Positions 28,202-39,206 of a stretch of 64,000 nucleotides of DNA are shown here, one piece after another. Below the pieces are notes generated by a model. The model did no database searches, was not told where the DNA came from, and saw only the letters and a list, made by a program, of their open reading frames with translations. Positions within the stretch are counted from its first letter, which is position 1. Each line of letters opens with the position of its first letter. A program made the position numbers and the translations under genes. The DNA comes from Tritrichomonas musculus (lineage: Eukaryota > Parabasalia > Tritrichomonadida > Tritrichomonadidae), in the NCBI GenBank assembly GCA_039105265.1, contig JAPFFF010000023.1, positions 1,798,001 through 1,862,000 on the forward strand, written 5' to 3'.

Positions 28202-31200
28202 ATGAGCGATACGCAAGGAAAAGAAGAAGGAGGAAATAAATGCAGCGAAAAAACAGAAAATTCAATTAAAACATCATCCAAAGAAAATTCGACAAATAAT
28301 ACAAATGATCAAAAATCATCTTCTAATAAAATTTTAAAAAATGAAAATGAAGGACAAATTTTTGGCTTAATTGGAGGTATCGCTGGCTCAATACTAGATA
28401 ATAATAATGAAAAAGTTAAGCCAGAAGATAATCAAAAAGATGAAAGTATAACTTCCAATGAAAATGAGCTAAAAAACGAGAAAAAAATCACCACCAAAGA
28501 AATTAATGAGGAAAGTAAAAAAGAACAGCAAAGTGAAGATAAAAAAAGTGAAGATCCAAGCGTTGAGGCAAAAACTCTCGAACCAGTAAAAATTGACTCT
28601 CAAAATAATGACAAGAATACCGACAAACCGCTTGAAAATGTGACATCATCCTTATTAAATTCGCTTTTACCTGGTGATAAACAAGAAAAATCAAATGAAA
28701 TAAAAAAAGAAAATAAAGAACCAAAAGAAGATCTCAAAAAAGATAATAACAATGATAAAACTTTGGCCAATGAATCGGATACCAAATCACAAATTGAAAG
28801 TGATAAATCAACGAAAGAAACAGAAAACGAAATAAGCGATAAAGCAAAAGAAGAAAGTGATAAGACAAAAGAAGACAATGACAAACCAAAAGCGGAGACA
28901 GAAAAAGGAACCACAGAAACCAATCAAACCATAAAGCCTCTAGCTGGAGTGCTCGAAGCTGCTTCAAATCAAATTGCAGAAACAATTGAAAACACAGATA
29001 AAAATGATCAACAAAGTGAGCCAAAACTAAATTCAGAAATTGATGATGAAAAGAAAAAAGATAAAAATAATGTAGAAGAAACCAAAAATGATATTAAAAT
29101 AGACATGGAAAACAAAGAAGATAGTAAATCAACAGAAAAATCAGAAAATGAAGCAAAAGAAAACAATATCAAAGATGAAAAAGAGAAACCAAAAGAAGAA
29201 ACAGAAAAAGAATCTTCAGAGACTAATCAAGAAGTAAAACCTCTAGCAGGGGTACTCAAAGCTGCATCAGATCAGCTTGCAGCTGCAGTTTCTAATCCAG
29301 ATGTTAAAGATCAACAAGAAAATTCAAACAATGAAGATAAACAAGAAGAAGAGAAAAAAGATGATGTAGATAATAAGAAGGATGTTAAGGGATATCTTCT
29401 AGCCGAAATTAAGCCAGAAACAAATGAACAACAAGAAGATAATTCTGAAACAAAAGAAGAAATTGTACAGCCAAAAGAAGAATCTGATAAAGAAGCATCA
29501 ACTTCAGATAAAGAAATAAAGCCACTATCTGGCATGCTTAAAACTGCGTCTGATCAGATTGCATCAGTAATTGCAAACCCAGAGGAGAAAGACCAAAAAG
29601 ATAATTTGAATCTAAGCAATGAAAATGGAAAGAAAGAAGCAGTTGAAAGCGAGCCACAAGCGGAAATTAAAAAAGATGCAAATAACCAATCAAATGACGA
29701 TTCCGAGACGAAAGAAGAAAATGAAAAACCAAAAGATGAAGCAGAGAAAGAAGCATCTAATTCTGACAAAGAATCAAAGCCAATTGATGGAGTTCTTGGA
29801 GCAACATCAAATCAGCTTGTTACAACACTTGTCAGTCCAGAAATTCTGGATTCCAAAACTGATGACGACAAAGAATCCATGAAAGACAAAGAAGAGAGCG
29901 AAAAAGCTAAAGATGAAAGTGACAAAATTAAAGATGAAAACGAGAAAGCCAAAACTGAAAGCGACAAAGAAAAAGAAGAAAATGACAAATCCAAAGAAGA
30001 AAGTGAAAAAACTAAGGATGAAAGTGACAGAAGCTCACCAAAAGAGGAGCCGGAAGCCACTCAATTAGATGGAAAACTCGAAGCCGCATCCAATCAAATT
30101 TTGTCCACTCTAGTAAATCCAAGCGACGCCAACCAAGAAGAAGAGCAACACAAAGAAGAAAAGGACGAAGAAGGAAAAGAAGAAACCGCCGAAAAAGCAT
30201 CAGAAGACGCAGACAAGCAGGAACAAGAATCAGAAGAGCCAACCCAAGAAATTCAAGCAAAAAATGCACGAAAGCCAGTCACAGTCATCACAAACGACAA
30301 CCATCCAGCCAAGAAAGAGCTTGCCGAGGCACCAAGCAAAGATGAAGATGATGAAAACACAAATCTTCAAGAAATTGCAGACTCCATTTCCAAAGTGATC
30401 ATAACAGATGAAAAACAAGAAGAAAACCAACCAAATCAAGAAAACCAAGAAGATCAACAAAATATTGAAGATCAAGATCAACCAAATCTTGAAGAAAATC
30501 AAGATGAAAATCAACAAAATATTGATGAAAATCTCGACGAAAAGGTGCAGCAGTCAGGGAGGCAGTCATCAGGAGGTATTTCTTCTCGTCCAATCATCAA
30601 AGGCGCTTCAAGCAGGAGTCCGACCATCATCAAGCCTCAGCTTCGTAACAGTGCGAATGACGTCATCTACCGCAAATCACGTGGCATTTCGATAGACAAT
30701 TACGATCCGAATGATCGTCGTCCCTTCACAGATCCTCTCACGAACCAAGCCTGCCACAACATTGGTGTCAATTTTGACGAGCTTTTCTATCCAACAAATC
30801 GCGAGCTAAACAGTTACTCACGTGACAAAGATATGCGGGATGTTGTCAAGAACACCTTAATTGAAAGGGTTCATCGAACACAAGAAGCCGTACGAGAAGA
30901 GCGGGACCGTTTAATGACGATTCCACCGACGCCAAAATATGACATAATTACGAATAACAAGAAGCCAAAAAGTGCCAAAAAGAACGATCAAGAAGAAGTC
31001 ATTCAAATTCACGATGAAAAAGTTGACGATTACATCGACAAAATGCAAGAATACTCAGATCGCGAACAACAAAGAATAATGAAGATTAGAGATCATAATC
31101 GTCGTGATGCGGAACAGATTATTTTGAGCATTCTTGTTGAGAAAGAGCTGATCAACGAAAGTCTTGAACAGCAAGAAAAAGAAAAGAAAAAGAAGCAAGA

Positions 31201-32380
31201 ACGAGAATTACTTAAAAAACAGAATGAAAAAGAAGAACGTGAAAGACAAATGAGACGTTTAAAAGAATTAGAACAAATTGAATTAGAAAAGAAAAAAGAA
31301 GACGAGAAAAGAAGACAAATTGCTCGTGAACATGAAAAAAGATATGAGCAAAGAAAACTTGAATTCGAAGAAGGTCGAAAAAAATATTACGAACAACTCG
31401 AATTAGAAAGACAGAAGAAAAATGAAGATGCAAGAAGAAATGCAAAAGAATTCGAAGAGAAAAGAAGAAGAGATTACGCTGAAATGCAAAAGAAGATTGA
31501 AGAACGTGAAAAAATTTTTCAATTAAAAAGAAAACAAGAAAAAGAAGAACGTGAAGAACAAGCAAAAAGATTCGAGGAAGAAAAAGCTAGAAGAGTTGCT
31601 CAAGTTCATGAAAATTTCGTTCATAATCTGGAAATGAAAAGAGCTCAAACTGAACTTAAATCTAAAAAACAAGAAGAATCCTTGAAGCAAATTATGGGGG
31701 CTAGACAAGAACAATTGGAAATAATGAGAATTGAAGGTGAAAAAAAACAACAATTGTCAAAAGAAAACCGTGAAAGAAAATTTAACGAACATGAATTTCA
31801 AAAAAGAAAAAAATTCGAAGATCATGAGTTAAAGTCTAATCAGTACTTGAATGAAATGAGATCTAAAGGCGACCTGGAAAGAAGAGAGAAGGCAATCATC
31901 GACCAAGTTAAACGTGAAGAGAGAAAATCTATATCTAACCGTATTTTTAAAAAGAAGGAAACTTCGCTAATTGAGGTGCAAAAACAATACGAATTGAGAC
32001 TTAAAATGATCGAACAAAGAGATTTGATGAAAAAGAAAATCGCTGAAGATGCTCAAATGATGAGAAATAAACTTGAAAGAGAAAAATATGAATTAGAAAG
32101 TGGAATCATATCTACAGCGGAATTGAGAAGAAAAGGAGCTGGACAATTAAAGGCTCTTTCTGAAAAATTGGGCGTTGATTATAATGCATTGCAAGAAAAG
32201 GCCAAAATGGCTAGAAGAGGAAAAAAACTTAGTCAATCATTGCCTCCAATTAAGGATGATGAAACTAATAATAATAATAATAACGATCAGAATGATCAAA
32301 ATAGATCAAAATCACAGATTCAGCAAACACCTCAACAACAACAGACAAATGAAGAGAAGAAGCTTTCTGAAACACAATGA
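28202..32380 (+). CDS. Large acidic-repeat and coiled-coil protein, CCDC177-like C-terminal half
   Basis: 1392 aa. Residues 1-780 are Lys/Glu/Asp-rich and disordered. They carry five copies, spaced about 85-100 residues, of a hydrophobic motif of the form K-P-L-(A/S)-G-(V/M)-L-x-x-A-S-x-Q-(L/I), near residues 244, 346, 439, 525 and 620. After a Ser/Arg region, residues about 840-910 (D-P-L-T-N-Q-A-C-H-N-I-G-V, then D-E-L-F, then R-E-E-R-D-R-L) resemble the conserved N-terminal region of CCDC177-type proteins. From 940 to 1340 it is continuous charged coiled coil. It is likely a cytoskeletal or flagellar scaffold. The CCDC177 link is a pattern match by eye. It converges with the VPS9 gene and diverges from FANCI. 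Confidence 0.65.
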   Translation: MSDTQGKEEGGNKCSEKTENSIKTSSKENSTNNTNDQKSSSNKILKNENEGQIFGLIGGIAGSILDNNNEKVKPEDNQKDESITSNENELKNEKKITTKEINEESKKEQQSEDKKSEDPSVEAKTLEPVKIDSQNNDKNTDKPLENVTSSLLNSLLPGDKQEKSNEIKKENKEPKEDLKKDNNNDKTLANESDTKSQIESDKSTKETENEISDKAKEESDKTKEDNDKPKAETEKGTTETNQTIKPLAGVLEAASNQIAETIENTDKNDQQSEPKLNSEIDDEKKKDKNNVEETKNDIKIDMENKEDSKSTEKSENEAKENNIKDEKEKPKEETEKESSETNQEVKPLAGVLKAASDQLAAAVSNPDVKDQQENSNNEDKQEEEKKDDVDNKKDVKGYLLAEIKPETNEQQEDNSETKEEIVQPKEESDKEASTSDKEIKPLSGMLKTASDQIASVIANPEEKDQKDNLNLSNENGKKEAVESEPQAEIKKDANNQSNDDSETKEENEKPKDEAEKEASNSDKESKPIDGVLGATSNQLVTTLVSPEILDSKTDDDKESMKDKEESEKAKDESDKIKDENEKAKTESDKEKEENDKSKEESEKTKDESDRSSPKEEPEATQLDGKLEAASNQILSTLVNPSDANQEEEQHKEEKDEEGKEETAEKASEDADKQEQESEEPTQEIQAKNARKPVTVITNDNHPAKKELAEAPSKDEDDENTNLQEIADSISKVIITDEKQEENQPNQENQEDQQNIEDQDQPNLEENQDENQQNIDENLDEKVQQSGRQSSGGISSRPIIKGASSRSPTIIKPQLRNSANDVIYRKSRGISIDNYDPNDRRPFTDPLTNQACHNIGVNFDELFYPTNRELNSYSRDKDMRDVVKNTLIERVHRTQEAVREERDRLMTIPPTPKYDIITNNKKPKSAKKNDQEEVIQIHDEKVDDYIDKMQEYSDREQQRIMKIRDHNRRDAEQIILSILVEKELINESLEQQEKEKKKKQERELLKKQNEKEERERQMRRLKELEQIELEKKKEDEKRRQIAREHEKRYEQRKLEFEEGRKKYYEQLELERQKKNEDARRNAKEFEEKRRRDYAEMQKKIEEREKIFQLKRKQEKEEREEQAKRFEEEKARRVAQVHENFVHNLEMKRAQTELKSKKQEESLKQIMGARQEQLEIMRIEGEKKQQLSKENRERKFNEHEFQKRKKFEDHELKSNQYLNEMRSKGDLERREKAIIDQVKREERKSISNRIFKKKETSLIEVQKQYELRLKMIEQRDLMKKKIAEDAQMMRNKLEREKYELESGIISTAELRRKGAGQLKALSEKLGVDYNALQEKAKMARRGKKLSQSLPPIKDDETNNNNNNDQNDQNRSKSQIQQTPQQQQTNEEKKLSETQ

Positions 32381-32580
32381 TATTTATTTGTTTTTTATAA
32401 TATAAAATATTTGTTTTATGTAATCTTTTTTTATACATATATATCAATAACGTATTTTTCAAAAAAAAAAAAAAAATAATTAACTTCATTTGTGATTGTA
32501 GATGATATTAAATTTTTACTTTATAACAGAAAAAGCAAACGAAGTTTCAACTTTTGAATTTTATCAAATAATAATCATAA

Positions 32581-34944
32581 TTATTGCTCAGGCTGACCGC
32601 TTTGGGCTTCGTTTCCAGTTGGAGATCCCAAATTATCTTGCGAACCATTATTCTGTTCTTTTGGTATATCAATATTTACACCTTTTTCTTTCATTTTGTC
32701 AATTACAAACTGAAATGTTGACAAAAACTGAATTACACTGTATTCTTCGGCATGATCTAAAGGAGAAAATATCGAGAAGAGTGGTGAAATATAATTTGAA
32801 AGAAACTCATTTGTAGAGGCAAGGCCCATTGGATTTGAATAGACCATTGCAACAGTGGCAAATGGCACAATCTGATCCGCACCTATTTCACCAATTCCTT
32901 GCATTGTAAGAAGGCCTGTCAAAACTTGATAAGCTGAGTGAATATGATATATTTTTTCAAATGGTTGCTTGCATTTAAAAGCTATATCAAATTCATCAAA
33001 GAACATTTTGAGTCTAGATTGATCTTCACGATAAACATCTAAAAATGGCTGATGATGAGCAGATAAGAAATATTCTGATTCAGTATGTACAATTTTATTT
33101 GTTTCTTCATCGAATTTCTTGAGATCCTCCCTTTTTTCAAAAAGATTTAATATATTTAAGTCATGGAGAATAATAGAAACAAGATTTCTGTATGTTAAAA
33201 ATGTAGGCTTGAGATGAGGATCCTGATTTGTTATTTGATTGGAGCATTTTTCATAATAACGGACAAAAAGTGATGGATTTGATATTACTTCATCGGGTTT
33301 TGGTATTGGCTGCATTTGAGGGTCATTTTGAATCTGCTTCATCAAATTTTGAATCGCAGCAAATTCAATCACATTTTGCCCATTCTTTGAAACATTATCA
33401 ATAACATCTTTCAATTTTGAAATGTATAAATTTTGAGCACTATATTCGCTTAAACACATTAATGTATCATCTGTAGTTTCTTTACCTATTTCTTCTTCAA
33501 GATTGGCACAGATATCATCTAGCGTTGTTCCTTGAGGTATAGCTTTAAGAAGACTATCAAGTGCCTGTTCAATATCTCCATTACCATCAATTGACGAAAA
33601 GTCAGCTAACTGGGAAAAACAAGAAGAAACAGGCTGATCATCAGATTCAAGTTTAACAAGTCTTGCAAGCTTTAGGAAATTTTTGGCTAATTTGTTGATT
33701 TTTGTTTTGACGTCGATCTCTTCTGTATCATCAGTTTCTGCATCTGTCATACTAGGCAGTTTGTCATTTGCATCAAAGCTTTCTGTGCTGCTTTTAGTTC
33801 TGCTTGGGATAGGTTGAATATGAAGGTTATTTGTACTTGTAAAAACGGGAGCTGTATCAAGAACAACTCTTGGTTTTGAAATATGCTTCATGCTAGTTGT
33901 TAAGTTCGGAGATGATGAAACATGTAGATTAGTACTACTTGCATTAACGTTATGCGTGACAAGAATATATGTTGAACCTGGCTTGATATTTGGTGATTCC
34001 ACAATATTTTGGCTTGCTTCAAATGAGAAGCTATCAATAAGTGTTGATGTAATAAAATTGGGATCCACTTGAATGAGAAGTTCTTCGCTAGGGAGCATTG
34101 ATAAAGATTCACTGCATGTTGAGATAGCTTGAATTAGTTCTTTGGATTCATCACTATTGAAGTATGTAGTTAATTCTGTTAATAATGATTGATATTGTTC
34201 ATTACAATATAAATTGAATTCGGGATGCGTGAGCCCAAAAAGTGAAGAAAGAGATAAAAATGGTTTCATAAAATAATTCCAGAAAATTTGGTTACTTCTA
34301 TCAGAATTCTCTGTAAGTATATTACGTAAAAATTCTGGGAAAAGAGGAGCATAAATTTTCATTTTCTCAATAAGAATATCTTTTAATTCATTTGTGGTTT
34401 TCCCTTGGATTTGCGAAAAAATTGGCTGTAAACAGTTAACGAAGTAAATTTGTGTTAATGGTTGAACTAAAAAGCAAATATATATTTTTTCACGAATATT
34501 TGTATCACATTCTTTGAGAAATTGTGTAAATAAATTTATTTGTTCTTGGGACCAAATAAAATGAAAAGTCGATAATATTAAAAGAAAAGCATTCAGCGAA
34601 AGATGATCATTGTTTTTTGAAATATCATTTGAGATTATTTCATTCATTTTTGATTTTGACTGATTTAAATATGCTAATATTCGATTTGTAACATTGGGCG
34701 CGTCAATGGTTTGAACATCATCTTGTGCTGACACATTTCCTTTTTTAATTGACTCCACAGAATTATATGAAAAATTCCAAATTGATTTTGATGAAAAATA
34801 AAGAGATAAAATTAAATCATGCAATTGCTTTTCAAAATTGAGCCTCAAGCGTTTTACCTCTTCAATATTTCGTTGATTATTTACTATCGATTTTTTAATA
34901 TGAAGATGAAGATTAAATAATCGCTGAGTAGGGGAAAGGCTCAT
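32581..34944 (-). CDS. VPS9-domain Rab guanine-nucleotide exchange factor
   Basis: 787 aa. The C-terminal region, about residues 655-750, fits a VPS9 domain: K-P-F-E-K-I-Y-H-I, then I-G-A-D-Q-I-V-P-F-A-T-V-A-M-V-Y-S-N-P (the catalytic G-A-D-x-x-x-P segment), L-A-S-T-N-E-F-L and E-E-Y-S-V-I-Q-F-L-S-T-F-Q-F-V-I. VPS9 proteins activate Rab5/Rab21-type GTPases in endocytosis. The first 300 residues are helical and may be a separate helical or GAP-like module; I could not assign it. Residues about 330-410 are Ser/Thr-rich and disordered. The start lies only about 170 bases from the 3' end of the first polyubiquitin gene. It is not known whether the Rab at 45570 is its substrate. Confidence 0.8.
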   Translation of the reverse strand: MSLSPTQRLFNLHLHIKKSIVNNQRNIEEVKRLRLNFEKQLHDLILSLYFSSKSIWNFSYNSVESIKKGNVSAQDDVQTIDAPNVTNRILAYLNQSKSKMNEIISNDISKNNDHLSLNAFLLILSTFHFIWSQEQINLFTQFLKECDTNIREKIYICFLVQPLTQIYFVNCLQPIFSQIQGKTTNELKDILIEKMKIYAPLFPEFLRNILTENSDRSNQIFWNYFMKPFLSLSSLFGLTHPEFNLYCNEQYQSLLTELTTYFNSDESKELIQAISTCSESLSMLPSEELLIQVDPNFITSTLIDSFSFEASQNIVESPNIKPGSTYILVTHNVNASSTNLHVSSSPNLTTSMKHISKPRVVLDTAPVFTSTNNLHIQPIPSRTKSSTESFDANDKLPSMTDAETDDTEEIDVKTKINKLAKNFLKLARLVKLESDDQPVSSCFSQLADFSSIDGNGDIEQALDSLLKAIPQGTTLDDICANLEEEIGKETTDDTLMCLSEYSAQNLYISKLKDVIDNVSKNGQNVIEFAAIQNLMKQIQNDPQMQPIPKPDEVISNPSLFVRYYEKCSNQITNQDPHLKPTFLTYRNLVSIILHDLNILNLFEKREDLKKFDEETNKIVHTESEYFLSAHHQPFLDVYREDQSRLKMFFDEFDIAFKCKQPFEKIYHIHSAYQVLTGLLTMQGIGEIGADQIVPFATVAMVYSNPMGLASTNEFLSNYISPLFSIFSPLDHAEEYSVIQFLSTFQFVIDKMKEKGVNIDIPKEQNNGSQDNLGSPTGNEAQSGQPEQ

Positions 34945-35112
34945 TGATTTATATTAGACAAAAATTGAAATATCAATAAAAAATTTTAAAGTTAACCAAA
35001 TATTGTTAACTAGTTAACAATGAAAAAAAAAAAAAAAAAAAAAAAAAATTCTCTAAAAAATATAAAAACATAAAATAAAAATGATGAATTATTTATAAAA
35101 GATGAAACATCT

Positions 35113-36030
35113 TTAGAAACCACCTCGTAAACGAAGAACTAAGTGTAATGTTGAATCCTTTTGGATGGAATAGTCTTGAAGTGTGTTGCCATCTTCAAGT
35201 TGTTTACCGGCAAAGATTAAACGTTGTTGGTCTGGTGGAATACCTTCCTTATCTTGGATCTTGGCTTTAACATCTTCGATTCTGTCGGTTGGTTCAACTT
35301 CAAGTGTAATGTGTTTGCCTGTGAGTGTTTTGACAAAGATTTGCATACCACCTCTCAAACGAAGAACTAAGTGTAATGTTGAATCCTTTTGGATGGAATA
35401 GTCTTGAAGTGTGTTGCCATCTTCAAGTTGTTTACCAGCAAAGATTAAACGTTGTTGGTCTGGTGGAATACCTTCCTTATCTTGGATCTTGGCTTTGACA
35501 TCTTCGATTCGATCGGTTGGTTCAACTTCAAGTGTAATGTGTTTGCCTGTGAGTGTTTTGACAAAGATTTGCATACCACCTCTCAAACGAAGAACTAAGT
35601 GTAATGTTGAATCCTTTTGGATGGAATAGTCTTGAAGTGTGTTGCCATCTTCAAGTTGTTTACCAGCAAAGATTAAACGTTGTTGGTCTGGTGGAATACC
35701 TTCCTTATCTTGGATCTTGGCTTTGACATCTTCGATTCTGTCGGTTGGTTCAACTTCAAGTGTAATGTGTTTGCCTGTAAGTGTTTTGACAAAGATTTGC
35801 ATACCACCTCTCAAACGAAGAACTAAGTGTAATGTTGAATCCTTTTGGATGGAATAGTCTTGAAGTGTGTTGCCATCTTCAAGTTGTTTACCGGCAAAGA
35901 TTAAACGTTGTTGGTCTGGTGGAATACCTTCCTTATCTTGAATTTTGGCTTTGACATCTTCGATTCTGTCGGTTGATTCAACTTCAAGTGTAATGTGTTT
36001 GCCTGTGAGTGTTTTAACAAAGATTTGCAT
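35113..36030 (-). CDS. Polyubiquitin, 4 units plus terminal Phe
   Basis: 305 aa: four head-to-tail 76-residue ubiquitins followed by one extra Phe after the last Gly-Gly, the usual blocking residue removed on processing. All seven lysines (6, 11, 27, 29, 33, 48, 63), the Ile44 patch and the R-G-G end are present. Relative to human ubiquitin it has H12, N54, Q57, S60 and D64, the trichomonad pattern. The first unit has Ser19 where the others have Pro19; the gene at 42004 shares this. The TCATTT initiator core (36042-36037, minus) ends within 10 bases of the ATG. It supplies ubiquitin for proteolysis and signalling. Confidence 0.98.
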   Translation of the reverse strand: MQIFVKTLTGKHITLEVESTDRIEDVKAKIQDKEGIPPDQQRLIFAGKQLEDGNTLQDYSIQKDSTLHLVLRLRGGMQIFVKTLTGKHITLEVEPTDRIEDVKAKIQDKEGIPPDQQRLIFAGKQLEDGNTLQDYSIQKDSTLHLVLRLRGGMQIFVKTLTGKHITLEVEPTDRIEDVKAKIQDKEGIPPDQQRLIFAGKQLEDGNTLQDYSIQKDSTLHLVLRLRGGMQIFVKTLTGKHITLEVEPTDRIEDVKAKIQDKEGIPPDQQRLIFAGKQLEDGNTLQDYSIQKDSTLHLVLRLRGGF

Positions 36031-36333
36031 TTTAAAAAATGATTTGATTAATGAAAAGGATAATTATTTGAGAATAAATTTTTCAAAATTTCTATTGTGA
36101 TTGATTAACTTTTTCTTATAAAATTTCCCGCTAAATTTATTTTCGTCAAACTTTTTCTATATTATCTCGTTCACTTAACTTTCCAAAACCAACTATTCTC
36201 TCAATTTCAAAATTTTTTCATTCTTTTTCGACTTTTTCGTTGGAATTTTTTTTAGAAGACCAACTAATATCTCAAAAATTGAAAATCAAGAAAAATATAT
36301 TTTGAGAAAAAATAAATCAAATCATTTTTTATA
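36031..36333. promoter_or_regulatory. 303-bp bidirectional polyubiquitin promoter, copy 1
   Basis: Lies between two divergent polyubiquitin start codons. Read base by base it is identical to the reverse complement of 41701-42003. Both edges carry AATCAAATCATTTTTTA pointing into the genes, so each gene has a TCATTT initiator about 10 bases before its ATG, matching the Trichomonas TCA-Y-W initiator. Full conservation of non-coding DNA suggests recent duplication or ongoing gene conversion. Confidence 0.8.
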
Positions 36334-37935
36334 ATGCAAATCTTTGTTAAAACACTTACAGGCAAACACATTACACTTGAAGTTGAACCAACCGACAGAA
36401 TCGAAGATGTCAAAGCCAAGATCCAAGATAAGGAAGGTATTCCACCAGACCAACAACGTTTAATCTTTGCTGGTAAACAACTTGAAGATGGCAACACACT
36501 TCAAGACTATTCCATCCAAAAGGATTCAACATTACACTTAGTTCTTCGTTTGAGAGGTGGTATGCAAATCTTTGTCAAAACACTCACAGGCAAACACATT
36601 ACACTTGAAGTTGAACCAACCGACAGAATCGAAGATGTCAAAGCCAAGATCCAAGATAAGGAAGGTATTCCACCAGACCAACAACGTTTAATCTTTGCTG
36701 GTAAACAACTTGAAGATGGCAACACACTTCAAGACTATTCCATCCAAAAGGATTCAACATTACACTTAGTTCTTCGTTTGAGAGGTGGTATGCAAATCTT
36801 TGTCAAAACACTCACAGGCAAACACATTACACTTGAAGTTGAACCAACCGACAGAATCGAAGATGTCAAAGCCAAGATCCAAGATAAGGAAGGTATTCCA
36901 CCAGACCAACAACGTTTAATCTTTGCTGGTAAACAACTTGAAGATGGCAACACACTTCAAGACTATTCCATCCAAAAGGATTCAACATTACACTTAGTTC
37001 TTCGTTTGAGAGGTGGTATGCAAATCTTTGTCAAAACACTCACAGGCAAACACATTACACTTGAAGTTGAACCAACCGACAGAATCGAAGATGTTAAAGC
37101 CAAGATCCAAGATAAGGAAGGTATTCCACCAGACCAACAACGTTTAATCTTTGCCGGTAAACAACTTGAAGATGGCAACACACTTCAAGACTATTCCATC
37201 CAAAAGGATTCAACATTACACTTAGTTCTTCGTTTGAGAGGTGGTATGCAAATTTTTGTTAAAACACTTACAGGCAAACACATTACACTTGAAGTTGAAC
37301 CAACCGACAGAATCGAAGATGTCAAAGCCAAGATCCAAGATAAGGAAGGTATTCCACCAGACCAACAACGTTTAATCTTTGCTGGTAAACAACTTGAAGA
37401 TGGCAACACACTTCAAGACTATTCCATCCAAAAGGATTCAACATTACACTTAGTTCTTCGTTTGAGAGGTGGTATGCAAATTTTTGTTAAAACACTTACA
37501 GGCAAACACATTACACTTGAAGTTGAACCAACCGACAGAATCGAAGATGTCAAAGCCAAAATTCAAGATAAGGAAGGTATTCCACCAGACCAACAACGTT
37601 TAATCTTTGCCGGTAAACAACTTGAAGATGGCAACACACTTCAAGACTATTCCATCCAAAAGGATTCAACATTACACTTAGTTCTTCGTTTGAGAGGTGG
37701 TATGCAAATCTTTGTCAAAACACTCACAGGCAAACACATTACACTTGAAGTTGAACCAACCGACAGAATCGAAGATGTCAAAGCCAAGATCCAAGATAAG
37801 GAAGGTATTCCACCAGACCAACAACGTTTAATCTTTGCCGGTAAACAACTTGAAGATGGCAACACACTTCAAGACTATTCCATCCAAAAGGATTCAACAC
37901 TCCACTTAGTTTTAAGACTTCGTGGTGGTTTCTAA
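36334..37935 (+). CDS. Polyubiquitin, 7 units plus terminal Phe
   Basis: 533 aa: seven identical 76-residue ubiquitin units and a final Phe. At the DNA level the units differ by a few silent changes (ATC/ATT, GTC/GTT, GCT/GCC), and the last unit has a distinct end (T-L-H-L-V-L-R-L coded with CTC, TTA and AGA). All seven lysines are kept. It shares the spacer 36031-36333 with the four-unit gene. Its inverted counterpart at 40783-41700 has only four units, so three were gained or lost by unequal exchange since the duplication. C-ending codons are frequent, as in highly expressed genes. Confidence 0.98.
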   Translation: MQIFVKTLTGKHITLEVEPTDRIEDVKAKIQDKEGIPPDQQRLIFAGKQLEDGNTLQDYSIQKDSTLHLVLRLRGGMQIFVKTLTGKHITLEVEPTDRIEDVKAKIQDKEGIPPDQQRLIFAGKQLEDGNTLQDYSIQKDSTLHLVLRLRGGMQIFVKTLTGKHITLEVEPTDRIEDVKAKIQDKEGIPPDQQRLIFAGKQLEDGNTLQDYSIQKDSTLHLVLRLRGGMQIFVKTLTGKHITLEVEPTDRIEDVKAKIQDKEGIPPDQQRLIFAGKQLEDGNTLQDYSIQKDSTLHLVLRLRGGMQIFVKTLTGKHITLEVEPTDRIEDVKAKIQDKEGIPPDQQRLIFAGKQLEDGNTLQDYSIQKDSTLHLVLRLRGGMQIFVKTLTGKHITLEVEPTDRIEDVKAKIQDKEGIPPDQQRLIFAGKQLEDGNTLQDYSIQKDSTLHLVLRLRGGMQIFVKTLTGKHITLEVEPTDRIEDVKAKIQDKEGIPPDQQRLIFAGKQLEDGNTLQDYSIQKDSTLHLVLRLRGGF

Positions 37936-37990
37936 TCTTATATTAACATTAATAAACATCTAATATTAATTATTTTTACTTTTTAATTTT

Positions 37991-39206
37991 AGTCCAAAAA
38001 AAAAACAATCAATTAACTTATTGAAATTTGTTGCTTCTGAATATAGAGAATGTTTCGGTAAAATCTGTTGATTTCGAAAACAGTTTTGGTTTTATGAAAT
38101 TCTTTGTTTTCTAGAAAACAATTTGTCTTAGTTGAAATCAGATGTTTCTGAAAAAAGATTTGATTTAGTACATTTGGCATAATTTGATATTTAAAATGAT
38201 GCGTTAAAGTAATGAAAATATGTAAAAGATCACGAAAATCTAAAATCACTTGCTTAATAAAACTTCACAGGCGCTGCGAAAAATAAAGATTTTTTTGATG
38301 AGTGTTGTTATACACATTATTGTCATGTTCAAAATTCATGTTATTTTTAAGGTATCAATTATGACATGAACTATTTTCATGTTTAATAAGATTTGTTATA
38401 ATTATTTAATTACATCATTACAATATTTCGCTTCTGTATAATGCTCCAATTCTTTTGTCAATGAAGATTTAATTGAAGAACATCCAAATGTCATTAGAGA
38501 GTCTTCAATGCTACTTGATTTGGAATTAATATTAATTATGAAATTGTACAAATAAACTGGGATACTTAATTGCATGATATTGGTGTTAACGTTTATTTCA
38601 TTTGAGATAACCCATTGCTCAATTCTCCATTTTTCCTGCACATAGAGTCTGTAATAGATCATATTTTTTTGAACTATGTTATCAATAAAACTTATGCATA
38701 CAAATAAATGTTCTGCTCTGGTTCGATCACCGATATCTTGAGAATTTATATAGAATATCCCTGCACTTTGGTATAAATAGAAAGCATTAATTAGTATATT
38801 TAAACACTTTTATAATTTAATAAAAACAACATCATTAGCCTTATCCTAATAATAAATTTTCTATTTAGAAAAGTTGTTATTTGGATATGAAATTGATGAT
38901 CAGTAGAAAATAAATAATACAGCCTTCTACCTCACTAAGCTTTATTTCAAAGTTAAAATAATATTATTGATTGGAAATTCCCAAAAGAATGCGGTGATAA
39001 AGTATCAAAGGAACTATTAATAAAAATGGTCCAAAGGAGTTGAAAGCCAATTTTATAAATGATGTTAAAAAACACTTTGATCATAAGTCAATCCGAATTT
39101 TTTACCAAATCTTAGACCTGAGCTTGCCTCTCTTTTTTAACAGATGATTTAGCAATAAATGCAAGCAAAAATTAATAATATTATTTCTGCAAAAAATTAA
39201 AAAATA
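37991..39206. other. Loop of the palindrome, left part, with a fossil reading frame
   Basis: Mostly AT-rich DNA between the two ubiquitin arms. A minus-strand stretch at 38402-38818 is open for about 138 codons but lacks an early Met (the first Met is at 38659). It reads like protein: D-I-G-D-R-T-R-A-E-H-L-F-V-C-I-S-F-I, then W-R-I-E-Q-W-V-I-S. It is either a relic or a part of a gene whose start is lost; no family is recognised. Confidence 0.4.

Larger units (their letters stand above)
35060..37990. repeat. Left arm of inverted polyubiquitin duplication
   Basis: This 2.93-kb block is repeated in reverse orientation at 40725-42970. Matching parts are both genes, their 303-bp spacer, about 50 bases of 3' flank after one gene (35060-35112 against 42922-42970) and about 55 bases after the other (37936-37990 against 40725-40782). 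The left arm is longer by 685 bases, which is three 228-bp ubiquitin units (684). Beyond these points the flanks diverge. Confidence 0.9.

Noticed and set aside
35183-37865. Repeated 72-codon frames antisense to ubiquitin units
   Set aside because: Pure antisense shadows of the highly conserved ubiquitin coding sequence, recurring every 228 bases.
38719-38735. GGTTCGATC, resembling a tRNA T-loop
   Set aside because: No acceptor, D- or anticodon stems fit around it; it lies in the fossil reading frame at 38402-38818. Similar GTTCGAATC at 24012 also lacks a cloverleaf.
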